Shown: in pieces, positions 39,811 to 47,102 of the stretch
Layout of the letters: each line of letters starts with the position of its first letter
How positions within the stretch are numbered: position 1 is the first letter of the stretch
Assembly (NCBI RefSeq): GCF_018982945.1
Contig: NZ_JABRXE010000009.1
Span: 40,758 to 104,757 of the forward strand
Direction of reading: 5' to 3'
Source of the DNA: Anaerostipes faecalis
GTDB lineage: Bacteria > Bacillota > Clostridia > Lachnospirales > Lachnospiraceae
Length of the DNA stretch: 64,000 nt
Notes under the pieces: generated by a model
Databases searched by the model: none
Seen by the model: only the letters and a program-made list of their open reading frames with translations
What the model was told of the DNA's origin: nothing
Translations under genes and position numbers: made by a program

Positions 39811-39819
39811 GTATTGGTG
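39795..39819 (+). repeat. Right copy of the 25-bp perfect inverted repeat
   Basis: Exact reverse complement of 37375-37399. It contains the last codons and stop of the RlmN/Cfr-like gene, so the final residues NLCPR are encoded by the repeat. Confidence 0.85.
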
Positions 39820-39948
39820 AATAAAAATATTCCTATAGGTAGGATAATTATCGACAAAGAAATTTTCTCTGGAGTGGGAAAAGCAGACCAAAGTATGCTA
39901 TAATGCAATAAAATAGTTATACAAACTTGAATTTGAGGAGGTGATAAG

Positions 39949-39975
39949 ATGACAGCATATATGAGATTAAGATAA
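39949..39975 (+). CDS. Leader peptide MTAYMRLR, probable macrolide-sensing attenuator peptide
   Basis: Eight codons behind a near-perfect ribosome binding site (GAGGAGGTGATAAG). The peptide ends in MRLR. MRLR is the ribosome-stalling motif of ErmD-type leader peptides (ErmDL begins MTHSMRLR), at which macrolides and ketolides arrest the ribosome. A TATAAT with a TG extension lies at 39899-39904. Induction by a macrolide is inferred from the motif and from the stems that follow. Confidence 0.7.
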   Translation: MTAYMRLR

Positions 39976-40049
39976 TACCGCGAGTTGTGTTGCGGTACAT
40001 CCGTATTACATAACTCGCTTTCGGGCAAGAATGTAATAATGGAGGATGT
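39976..40049 (+). promoter_or_regulatory. Competing RNA stems between leader peptide and rlmA-like gene
   Basis: GCGAGTTGTGT (39980-39990) pairs with ACATAACTCGC (40007-40017), 11 pairs with one G-U. Alternatively, ACATCC (39997-40002) and ATTACAT (40005-40011) pair with GGATGT (40044-40049) and ATGTAAT (40031-40037), which hides the GGAGG site and start region of the next gene. TACCGC/GCGGTA is a third stem. Mutually exclusive folds after a leader peptide are typical of translational attenuation. Confidence 0.65.
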
Positions 40050-40050
40050 C

Positions 40051-40881
40051 ATGAATAAAATTATTAGATTTAATGACAGCGAAAAGCTTTTTCGTTGTCC
40101 AATATGTAAACGAAAGTTAAAGATGGTAGGCAATAGTTTGCTGTGTAGTAATAAGCATTGTTTCGATATTTCTAAATTAGGATATGTGAATTTTGCATTA
40201 AATCAAAAGCAATCTAAGCATTATAGCAGAACTTCTTTTGAAAGCAGAATGGATATTTTAGAAAAGGGATACTATTCACATATTCTTACGGAGATAACAC
40301 ATATATTGAGCAAGCTTGAAAACATAACAACTATTCTTGATGTCGGATGTGGTGAAGGATATTATTCTAGAAAAATCAAAGAACTATTTCAAGCAGATAT
40401 AGTTGCTTTTGATATTTCAAAAGATGCCATTTCCCTTGCTTCAAAAAGAGACGGTAGTAAGTCTATAAAGTGGTTTGTGGGTGATTTGGAAAATATGCCA
40501 ATTAGAGACCACTCAGTAGACTGTATACTGGACATATTTACACCAGCTAATTATTTGGAGTTCAATAGAGTTCTGACGGATAGCGGCTATATTGTAAAGG
40601 TTATTCCTGGGAATAAACATCTGATGGAGTTCAGAAACATTGCAAAAGAACATTTGAAAAATCAAGAGTATTCCAATGAGAATGTGATTAACTTATTCAA
40701 GAAGCAGTATTCTGTTATTTACCAAAAAAGAGTTTCAGAATCATATGAAATGCCGTTAGAGGATATTAAAATTTTTGCAGACATGACCCCACTGCTCTTC
40801 CATGTAGATAAAACTGAGATTGATTTCAAAAAGCTAAAAACTTTGACGATTGATGCAGAGATATTTGTGGGAAGTCTATAA
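40051..40881 (+). CDS. RlmA-family 23S rRNA guanine-N1 methyltransferase
   Basis: 276 residues. The N-terminal zinc site FRCPICKRKLK ... LLCSNKHCFDISKLGYVNF is the RlmA signature. Next come YSRTSFESRMDILEKGYYSHI and the SAM-binding motif ILDVGCGEGYYSRKI. RlmA(I) methylates G745 and RlmA(II)/TlrB methylates G748 of 23S rRNA; the latter gives resistance to tylosin-type macrolides and affects telithromycin. With the MRLR leader upstream, an inducible resistance role is likely but not shown. A 22-residue in-frame extension from 39985 overlaps the attenuator and is rejected; GGAGG precedes ATG 40051. Confidence 0.82.
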   Translation: MNKIIRFNDSEKLFRCPICKRKLKMVGNSLLCSNKHCFDISKLGYVNFALNQKQSKHYSRTSFESRMDILEKGYYSHILTEITHILSKLENITTILDVGCGEGYYSRKIKELFQADIVAFDISKDAISLASKRDGSKSIKWFVGDLENMPIRDHSVDCILDIFTPANYLEFNRVLTDSGYIVKVIPGNKHLMEFRNIAKEHLKNQEYSNENVINLFKKQYSVIYQKRVSESYEMPLEDIKIFADMTPLLFHVDKTEIDFKKLKTLTIDAEIFVGSL

Positions 40882-40960
40882 CGCTTGAAACTTTCAGTTT
40901 TCATAAGAATTGTTGCAATAAAAAGATAGACAAATAGAGGTTGATGTGCTAGAGTTTAGA

Positions 40961-40979
40961 TGGCTCCAAAATGGCTCCA
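40961..40979 (+). other. Integrase arm-type repeats, right end of element 1
   Basis: Identical to the 19 bases at 30047-30065 (two TGGCTCC units). It marks the right end region of element 1, about 100 bases inside the attachment site. Confidence 0.7.
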
Positions 40980-41082
40980 ATAATTTTGGGAAATAAAAAT
41001 ACATAATGTATGTAGTGCCTAAAAATAGCATAAAATCAACAAAAAGCATGGTAGAAGATAGCGACAAATCCAAAACCGGGAG

Positions 41083-41136
41083 CGTGAAGGTGGACGTACT
41101 GTAGGATCAGGACGTGTTGCTACAATCATCGAGTAA
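41083..41136 (+). pseudogene. Second copy of the tuf 3' end (attachment site 2)
   Basis: Encodes [17 protein letters not shown] and a stop, the last 17 residues of EF-Tu, without the rest of the gene. The first 23 bases are identical to those in tuf, while later codons differ (GGATCA, GGACGT). It is both the right end of element 1 and the left end of element 2. Confidence 0.9.
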
Positions 41137-41192
41137 TACAATCTGAATATAGATTTGTTATCGTAAGATAACGTTGTGTCCAAACGTACGAT

Positions 41193-41223
41193 ACCCGTAG
41201 AACTTCGGTTCTACGGGTTTTTC
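41193..41223 (+). terminator. Terminator behind the second tuf 3' end
   Basis: ACCCGTAGAAC and GTTCTACGGGT pair around TTCG, followed by TTTTC. A very stable UUCG tetraloop hairpin. Confidence 0.88.
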
Positions 41224-41312
41224 TGTTGCCTGGAAATATATAAAAGGGCGGAAAAGAATAACGAACAGCGTAGAAAAACGGTTGCCGGGAGAGTATCCTG
41301 ACAACCGTTTGT

Positions 41313-41333
41313 GATAACAGAATGATAACAAAA
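41313..41333 (+). other. Integrase arm-type repeats, left end of element 2
   Basis: GATAACA, two bases, ATGATAACAAAA: two GATAACA units 11 bases apart. The same pattern is at 51593-51613. Unlike the TGGCTCC arms of element 1. Confidence 0.65.
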
Positions 41334-41335
41334 TC

Positions 41336-42163
41336 TTAAATTAAACCAACTAAAGAACTTTCGTGAAGTATTGCAGATGGATTATATTTTTCTATAAGTG
41401 AATTTATAATTAGACGATTTCCGGCACTGATTTTGGGACTTAATGTAATTTCCATTTGTGCGTAAGCATTTTCGTCTAGGGTTAGATCATAAAAAGGAAA
41501 AGTTTGTTTGGCTTGACCAAGTAAAATCTTGGTACTGGTTGTTTGAAATTCTTGAATTGATTTATCAACTGCCTGATTTAGATTTAGAGGCATGAGTAAT
41601 AAAATATATCGCCATTCGTGTTGGAAGGCCCAATGGATATTCTTATGCTTACCAAGATTACCTAAAGCAATACTAAATTTATCACCGTCTTGGGTTAATA
41701 ACTTAGGATATAGCTTGTCTGAATCAGAAGTATATTCAACTTTATGTAAAATGTTATTACCCAATGCTCCAGGAGCTATAAATCCGTTTTTGAGCATATC
41801 TGCAATAGGAATTATAGATTTTAAATAAGATCCATTTGAATTATCAGTTACCGTTTGATGTGTAACCTCCGATATTGACGAAGGTGTATTTTCAAATTCT
41901 TTAAATGGATTTGCTTTTAATTTAATTCTTACTCCGGAACTTAGAGAACTATACATTTTCCACATAGGGATATTCTCTGTTTCATCATCAGTCCAAGAAC
42001 TTATATAGCAAAATTGACCAGCATTTTTTAAATCAAATGCTTCTTTTTCTTGAAGATCATCCATTTGATCTAAGGAAGTTAATCTAAACGTGTGGTTTGC
42101 TAAAATTAATGCAAGAGTTTCAATACTTGTATAATGATATAAATAATCAGGTGTGTTTTGCAA
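41336..42163 (-). CDS. DUF2971 domain protein
   Basis: 275 residues. The N-terminal YLYHYTSIETLALILANHTFRLTSLDQMDD, then SSWTDDETENIPMWKMYS and GVRIKLKANPF, are typical of DUF2971 proteins, whose biochemical role is unknown and which often lie on mobile elements and in defence regions. The gene starts 17 bases after the repressor gene on the same strand, so it is probably expressed in the integrated state together with the repressor. A lysogenic-conversion-like or defence function is a guess. Confidence 0.7.
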   Translation of the reverse strand: MQNTPDYLYHYTSIETLALILANHTFRLTSLDQMDDLQEKEAFDLKNAGQFCYISSWTDDETENIPMWKMYSSLSSGVRIKLKANPFKEFENTPSSISEVTHQTVTDNSNGSYLKSIIPIADMLKNGFIAPGALGNNILHKVEYTSDSDKLYPKLLTQDGDKFSIALGNLGKHKNIHWAFQHEWRYILLLMPLNLNQAVDKSIQEFQTTSTKILLGQAKQTFPFYDLTLDENAYAQMEITLSPKISAGNRLIINSLIEKYNPSAILHESSLVGLI

Positions 42164-42180
42164 AATGATTTAATACCTCC

Positions 42181-42714
42181 TTATGTCAGATTATATGTCT
42201 TGATGTCATTGCCTTCAGTACCCTTCTTAACGATGGTATGACAACCTATCGTGGTTCCCATAGCACGCAGTTTCCATTCATCCTGGGTAGCGTTCAACTT
42301 ATCTAGTTCTGCCTGTCTTTTATCTTCATCTTCAATAGCTAATATTTCAGCTTTTTCCTTTTCATAGACATTTTTAAATTGACACCATTTCCTGAAAAAG
42401 TCCTGCATTGTAGGATTTTCGAATGTCAGTGCAACCTTCTGCTCAGGTGTTTCAGCAAGTGAGAGGTTCACCGAATCATCAATAGAAAACAACAGAGAGA
42501 GTACATCTCCGACTGTTTCAATATTAAAATCCAGAAAAACACTTACATTTAATCCCAGTGCAGTTGCAATCTTTTCTAACTGATCCGGTTTCGGATTCCG
42601 GATTCCCAGTTCATATTTTCTGATTGTTCCTACGTTAATGCCGGACAGCTCGGCTAACTGTATCTGACTGTATCCTCTAAATTCCCGGAATGCCCGGATT
42701 TTTTTGCCAACCAT
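42181..42714 (-). CDS. XRE-family repressor of element 2
   Basis: 177 residues with an N-terminal helix-turn-helix (KIRAFREFRGYSQIQLAELSG, then INVGTIRKYELGIRNPKPDQLEKIATALGL). It is unrelated in its C-terminal part to the element 1 repressor. AAGGAGGCAGC lies before the start. It faces away from the excisionase gene; TTCACAAAAGTGAA palindromes in between are its probable operators. Confidence 0.82.
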   Translation of the reverse strand: MVGKKIRAFREFRGYSQIQLAELSGINVGTIRKYELGIRNPKPDQLEKIATALGLNVSVFLDFNIETVGDVLSLLFSIDDSVNLSLAETPEQKVALTFENPTMQDFFRKWCQFKNVYEKEKAEILAIEDEDKRQAELDKLNATQDEWKLRAMGTTIGCHTIVKKGTEGNDIKTYNLT

Positions 42715-42752
42715 AATGCTGCCTCCTTAATAATATTTGTGCTTCTATTCTA

Positions 42753-42908
42753 GCACAAAAGTGAATGATACAAAAGAGTGAGATTTAACAAATTGCCGAT
42801 ACGCAAGCAATAGGTATGGAATGGAAAAAATAAATTCGCAAATGTTTATTGACAAATTCACAAAAGTGAATTATTATAAGAGAACAACGAAAGAGTCACA
42901 AAAGTGAC
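42753..42908 (+). promoter_or_regulatory. Promoter and operators of the element 2 xis-int operon
   Basis: TTGACA (42849-42854), 17 bases, TATTAT (42872-42877). The spacer holds the palindrome TTCACAAAAGTGAA (42857-42870). Further copies lie at 42895-42908 (GTCACAAAAGTGAC) and 42753-42765 (GCACAAAAGTGAA). The design matches element 1, but the operator sequence is different. Confidence 0.85.
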
Positions 42909-42924
42909 TGGAAAGGAGGACGCT

Positions 42925-43116
42925 ATGAGAACTAATTATATGATGACTGTTGATGATGTCATGGAAGAATTAGGCGTGAAACGCAGTAAAGCATATTCCA
43001 TTCTGAAGCAGCTTAATGATGAACTGGCAAAGGAAGGATATGTGGCAGTTCGTGGAAAGATTCCACGTCCCTACTGGGAAACAAAATTTTATGGATGCTC
43101 TCAGAGAGCAGTGTGA
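42925..43116 (+). CDS. Excisionase-type small DNA-binding protein, element 2
   Basis: 63 residues starting MRTNYMMTVDDVMEELGVKR at ATG 42925 behind AAAGGAGGAC. It has a MerR-like helix-turn-helix (SKAYSILKQLNDELAKEGY) and ends GKIPRPYWETKFYGC, like the element 1 protein. A 7-residue extension from 42904 runs through the second operator and is rejected. Confidence 0.8.
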   Translation: MRTNYMMTVDDVMEELGVKRSKAYSILKQLNDELAKEGYVAVRGKIPRPYWETKFYGCSQRAV

Positions 43117-43129
43117 AGGAGGTTTTAAG

Positions 43130-44182
43130 ATGTCAGCTTACAAGGACAAAACACAGGGAACCTGGTATGTGAGCTTCCGCTATATTGACTGGACAGGTAA
43201 GAAAACGCAGAAGCTGAAAAGAGGGTTCAAGACAAAGAAAGAAGCATTGAATTATGAAAAGGAATTCATAAGAAAGACTGCAGCGGATATGAAAATGGAG
43301 ATGAACAGTTTTATTCAAGTCTATTTTGAAGATAAAAAGAATGAACTGAAAGAAAATTCAATCCGTAACAAGCAGCACATGATGAACAAGCACATTGTTC
43401 CGTATTTTGGAACAAGAAAAATGAATGAGATCACACCGGCAGAGATTATCCAGTGGCAGAACACCATTCAGGAAAAAGGTTACAGCAAGACTTATGAGCG
43501 TATGATTCAGAATCAGTTAAATGCACTGTTTAATCATGCACAGAAAATTTACAATCTGAAGGAAAATCCATGTAAGAAAGTAAAAAAGATGGGGAAATCG
43601 GATGCTAATAAGCTGGAATTTTGGACGAAAGCAGAATATGACAGCTTTATCGCCGGGATTGAGCCAGAGAGTGAGGATTATCTGATATTTGAAATCCTGT
43701 TCTGGACAGGAATCAGGGAAGGAGAACTTCTGGCATTGAGTCTTTCAGACTTTGATATGAGTGGTAATCTTTTGCATATCAATAAGACTTATAACCGGAT
43801 CAGGAAAAGAGATGTGATTGATACTCCAAAAACAGAAAATTCAGTCCGTACCATTGATATTCCTAATTTTCTTAAAGAAGAGGTGCAGGAGTATGCGAAG
43901 AAGCATTATGGATTTCCGGAAAATCAGCGGTTATTTCCGATTGTGGCGAGAACACTGCAGAAACGGCTTAAGAAGTATGAAGCATTGACCGGTGTAAAAC
44001 CAATCAGAGTGCATGATATCCGTCACAGCCATGTAGCATATCTGATTTATCAGGGTGTAGAGCCACTGATCATCAAGGAAAGACTGGGGCACAAAGATAT
44101 TCAGATGACATTAAACACTTATGGTCACCTGTATCCGTCACAGCAAAAAAAGGTAGCTGAGATGTTGGACAACAAACGTTAA
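43130..44182 (+). CDS. int: Tyrosine site-specific integrase of element 2
   Basis: 350 residues starting MSAYKDKTQGTWYVSFRYID at ATG 43130 behind AAGGAGG; the longer frame from 43016 overlaps the excisionase gene and is rejected. Catalytic residues: Arg in TGIREGELLAL, HDIRHSHVAYLI, ERLGHKDI and TLNTYGHLYP. It is clearly related to the integrase of element 1 and sits between the same tuf-derived direct repeats. Confidence 0.93.
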   Translation: MSAYKDKTQGTWYVSFRYIDWTGKKTQKLKRGFKTKKEALNYEKEFIRKTAADMKMEMNSFIQVYFEDKKNELKENSIRNKQHMMNKHIVPYFGTRKMNEITPAEIIQWQNTIQEKGYSKTYERMIQNQLNALFNHAQKIYNLKENPCKKVKKMGKSDANKLEFWTKAEYDSFIAGIEPESEDYLIFEILFWTGIREGELLALSLSDFDMSGNLLHINKTYNRIRKRDVIDTPKTENSVRTIDIPNFLKEEVQEYAKKHYGFPENQRLFPIVARTLQKRLKKYEALTGVKPIRVHDIRHSHVAYLIYQGVEPLIIKERLGHKDIQMTLNTYGHLYPSQQKKVAEMLDNKR

Positions 44183-44200
44183 ATATGGAGGAAAAGACAC

Positions 44201-44371
44201 ATGAAAACAAAGAAAGTAGTCAGAAAAATATTTGATACGCTCAATTATAGTAAGAAGCTGAAGATAAGTTCCATTTTATCGGATCGAGATTCGGATTATG
44301 CGATTCTTCTTGAATTAGAGGATGGAAGCAAATTTGAAATTATCATTATCCCAACAAGGAGATTCGTATAA
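44201..44371 (+). CDS. Small protein of element 2, unknown
   Basis: 56 residues, MKTKKVVRKIFDTLNYSKKL to the end IIIIPTRRFV, behind ATGGAGGAAAAG. No family recognised. It follows the integrase gene after 18 bases. Confidence 0.55.
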   Translation: MKTKKVVRKIFDTLNYSKKLKISSILSDRDSDYAILLELEDGSKFEIIIIPTRRFV

Positions 44372-44382
44372 GGAGTGGAACT

Positions 44383-44457
44383 ATGGCTACTAACAGACAA
44401 AAAGAAAAAGCCCAGACAAAATATCTGAGCAAGTTCTCTGATAATCAGATTCACTGA
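44383..44457 (+). CDS. Very small open frame of element 2
   Basis: 24 residues (MATNRQKEKAQTKYLSKFSD...) behind AAGGAGTGG, starting 11 bases after the previous gene. Basic, helical. Could be a real peptide or a remnant. Confidence 0.35.
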   Translation: MATNRQKEKAQTKYLSKFSDNQIH

Positions 44458-44557
44458 TATATCATCTTGGCAGATTCAGTATATCACGAATTGAACGATA
44501 CAACAATTCCCGAATATCTGTTCATCAGAGACTTGTCCGGAGGGGCAGGAGGTAGAA

Positions 44558-45232
44558 GTGACATTATTTGAACAGGTAAAAGAATGTGTGACAGCCAGAC
44601 AGGCTGCGGAGCATTACGGGATTAAAGTAAAAAGAAATGGAATGGCGTGTTGTCCGTTTCATAAAGACCGACACCCAAGTATGAAGGCCGATAAAATATA
44701 TCACTGCTTTGCATGTGGAGTGGGCGGTGATGCGATAGATTTTACAGCAAGGTTATTTGGAATATCACAGTATGAAGCTGCGAAAAAGATGATAGAAGAT
44801 TTTGGACTGGATATAAAAATCGAAGACAGAAACAAATACAAAAGGATGCACCAAAGCAGGAATACTTTGATATCAAAGAAACCTAAAGTTGTGATGATCA
44901 GAGAAAAACTGGAGCAGTGGTTGAAACATGCAACAGACGTGCTGATCAGATATCTGAAATGGATTCAGTTCTGGAAAGAGATTTACAAACCAGAACCAGA
45001 TGAAGAGTGGCACGAATTATTTACGGAGGCATTGGCAAATGAAAGAAAGATAAATGACTATCTGGACGTGCTGATGTTTGGAACAGGAGAAGAGATTGTA
45101 GAGTTTTTCAAGATGAAGAGAAGGGAGGTTGAAAAAATTGAAGAAAGAATTAACGAATATCAGCGAGAAGTCCTTGATGGAATTAGAAGATATTGTGAAC
45201 GAGGAAATGCTTACAACAGAAGATGTCAATAA
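44558..45232 (+). CDS. CHC2 zinc-finger primase-like protein
   Basis: 224 residues. The N-terminal zinc site is CCPFHKDRHPSMKADKIYHCFACGVGGDAIDF, the CHC2 finger of DnaG-type primases, but no catalytic TOPRIM domain follows; residues 90-224 are helical and charged. The start is GTG 44558 with GGCAGGAGG upstream. With the overlapping VapE-type ATPase it probably primes replication of the excised element. Confidence 0.78.
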   Translation: MTLFEQVKECVTARQAAEHYGIKVKRNGMACCPFHKDRHPSMKADKIYHCFACGVGGDAIDFTARLFGISQYEAAKKMIEDFGLDIKIEDRNKYKRMHQSRNTLISKKPKVVMIREKLEQWLKHATDVLIRYLKWIQFWKEIYKPEPDEEWHELFTEALANERKINDYLDVLMFGTGEEIVEFFKMKRREVEKIEERINEYQREVLDGIRRYCERGNAYNRRCQ

Positions 45233-46514
45233 TATGTTGGAGCATACGGATAAAGGAAGAACAAAGCAGACAATTAGAAATTGTGTAACCGTACTTCAAA
45301 ATGATCCGGTATTGAAAAAAGCGATTAAACGAAATGAACTTTCTGGAAGGATGGACATTGTAAAAGAGGTTCCCTGGGAGCGGAGGAATAACAGTCCTAC
45401 GGTTACAGATACTGATGAAAATAATTTGAAGATGTATCTGGAAGAAAATTATGAACTGACAAGTGAGCGTGTGATCAAAGCAGGAATAGATATTGTTTCC
45501 AATGAAAATAAATATCACCCAATTAGAGATTATCTGGAGAGTCTGGTCTGGGACGGAATTCCAAGAATAGAAAATATGCTTCCACATTTTCTGGGAGCAG
45601 AAAAGAGCAAATATACAATCGGAGTAATGAAAATGCACATGCTGGCAGCGATTTCAAGAATTTATGAACCGGGAATAAAATATGATATTATGTTGTGTTT
45701 GGTTGGGAGTCAGGGAGCCGGAAAGTCCACATTTTTCAAATATCTAGCGATAAAAGAAGAATGGTTCAGCGACAATCTGGATCATTTGGATGATGAAAAT
45801 ATTTACAGAAAACTGCAAAATCACTGGATTATCGAAATGGGAGAAATGAAGGCAACTATCACAGCAAAGAATATTGAACAGATAAAATCGTTTCTGAGCA
45901 GACAGAAAGAAACTTATAAAGTACCTTATGAAGTTCACCCGGAAGACAGACCGAGACAGTGTGTATTTTGCGGTACTTCAAATGATTTGAATTTCCTTCC
46001 GCTGGACAGAACCGGAAACAGAAGATTTGCTCCGGTGATGACAGATATGTCGAAAGCAGAAGTTCATATTCTGGACAATGAGGCAGAGAGCAAAGCCTAT
46101 ATCGAACAGGCTTGGGCAGAGGCAATGGTACTGTATCGACAGGGAAATGTGTTCTTAGGATTTACAAAGGAAATTGAGGAAGAGGCAAAGCGTCTGCAGA
46201 AAGAATTTATGCCGGAAGATACCAATGCCGGAATCATACAGGAATTTCTTGATGACTACGATGACGATTATGTATGTACAAGAATTCTGTTCGATGAAGC
46301 GCTACATCGAACCGGAGAAATGAAACAGTGGGAAGGTAAAGAAATTGCCAATATTATGAACAATGCGATTGTAGGCTGGAAACCACATGGTACACATCGA
46401 TTCGGAAAGGAATATGGAATACAGCGGTCATGGAAACGGATGAAAGATTCGGTGAAGAAAGATAAAGACGGATTTATAGAAGTACCGGAACAGTTGGAAA
46501 TACCGTTTGAGTAA
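45129..46514 (+). CDS. VapE/VirE-domain ATPase, element replication protein
   Basis: 461 residues. The ATPase core has Walker A LCLVGSQGAGKSTFFKYLA, then DNLDHLDDENIYRKLQNHWIIEMGEM (Walker B region) and RPRQCVFCGTSNDLNFLPLDRTGNRRF. This is the VirE/VapE family found in mobile islands, thought to act as a replicative helicase. The likely start is TTG 45129 behind AAGGGAGG, overlapping the primase gene by 104 bases; ATG 45177 is another possibility. Confidence 0.82.
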   Translation: MKKLKKELTNISEKSLMELEDIVNEEMLTTEDVNNMLEHTDKGRTKQTIRNCVTVLQNDPVLKKAIKRNELSGRMDIVKEVPWERRNNSPTVTDTDENNLKMYLEENYELTSERVIKAGIDIVSNENKYHPIRDYLESLVWDGIPRIENMLPHFLGAEKSKYTIGVMKMHMLAAISRIYEPGIKYDIMLCLVGSQGAGKSTFFKYLAIKEEWFSDNLDHLDDENIYRKLQNHWIIEMGEMKATITAKNIEQIKSFLSRQKETYKVPYEVHPEDRPRQCVFCGTSNDLNFLPLDRTGNRRFAPVMTDMSKAEVHILDNEAESKAYIEQAWAEAMVLYRQGNVFLGFTKEIEEEAKRLQKEFMPEDTNAGIIQEFLDDYDDDYVCTRILFDEALHRTGEMKQWEGKEIANIMNNAIVGWKPHGTHRFGKEYGIQRSWKRMKDSVKKDKDGFIEVPEQLEIPFE

Positions 46515-46521
46515 AGATTAT

Positions 46522-46609
46522 TGTAAACGATGTAAACGGAACTTGAAGAAAAAACTTAAAACGTTAACTTTTAAAATCTTTTGAACTCCGTTTACAAATT
46601 TCGTTTACA
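46522..46609 (+). repeat. Iteron-like repeats, candidate replication origin of element 2
   Basis: TGTAAACGA and TGTAAACGGA in tandem (46522-46540), an AT-rich centre, then inverted copies TCCGTTTACA (46587-46596) and TTCGTTTACA (46600-46609). They follow the replication genes directly, as the repeats of element 1 do. Confidence 0.55.
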
Positions 46610-46628
46610 GACTGGAAAGGAGCAGAAA

Positions 46629-46859
46629 ATGATGAAACAGGGAAGATTAGGATATAACAGCAGCAATGGAAGATATGGATTATTATCATCAGATTTATGG
46701 ATTGATACAGGATTTCACTGCGGAGAAGGACTGGAAGTGCTGGTAGATGATGAATGGGTACAGACCAGAATGGAGATGAATCTGGCAAGAGAATGGTATC
46801 TGGTGGGAACACCTTATTGTGGAGATTTGGAATATGTGCAGGCGAGGATACCAGAATAA
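46629..46859 (+). CDS. DUF5348 family small protein
   Basis: 76 residues from ATG 46629 (MMKQGRLGYNSSNGRYGLLS) behind GGAAAGGAG. The pattern RYGLLSSDLWIDTGFHCGEGLEV..DDEWVQTRMEM..EWYLVGTPY fits DUF5348, small beta-rich proteins common on Lachnospiraceae mobile elements. Function unknown. A longer frame from 46581 runs through the iteron-like repeats and is rejected. Confidence 0.7.
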   Translation: MMKQGRLGYNSSNGRYGLLSSDLWIDTGFHCGEGLEVLVDDEWVQTRMEMNLAREWYLVGTPYCGDLEYVQARIPE

Positions 46860-47102
46860 ACAGATCTATGATCCACTTCGGTCGGTGCAGAACAGACGTC
46901 CATAAGGACGTTATGCCCCCGGCAGGGCGCAAGGGGACTTTTGATGGACGGTACGGCTGTCGAAAGTGCTTTTGCGTTACTTTTGACAAAAGTAACAAAA
47001 CCGCCGTATCCGGCGAAAATTTCTTAAATATCGCCATAACTGGCGTAAATAAAAATTATGTGCCATGTCTGGCACTCGAGTAGAAAAGAGGTGAGAAAAT
47101 TT
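46860..47102 (+). other. Hairpin-rich non-coding region, candidate oriT of element 2
   Basis: 243 bases before the relaxase gene with stems GTTACTTTT/AAAAGTAAC (46976-46997), GTCC/GGAC near 46898, CGCC/GGCG repeated (CCGCCGTATCCGGCG, CGCCATAACTGGCG) and GTGCC/GGCAC. Position and structure fit an origin of transfer for the MobV relaxase. Confidence 0.55.

Larger units (their letters stand above)
29895..41105 (+). mobile_element. Integrative mobilizable element 1 in tuf, carrying resistance-type genes
   Basis: About 11.2 kb between two 23-bp copies of the tuf 3' segment. Order: XRE repressor (minus), operators, excisionase, integrase, RepA-like ATPase, iteron-like repeats, small protein, hairpin-rich candidate oriT, MobV relaxase, then cargo (phosphorylase, ANT(6), RlmN/Cfr-like, RlmA-like). 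It has a relaxase but no type IV secretion genes, so it would depend on a helper for transfer. The boundary follows from direct repeats and integrase arm sites at both ends. Confidence 0.85.
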
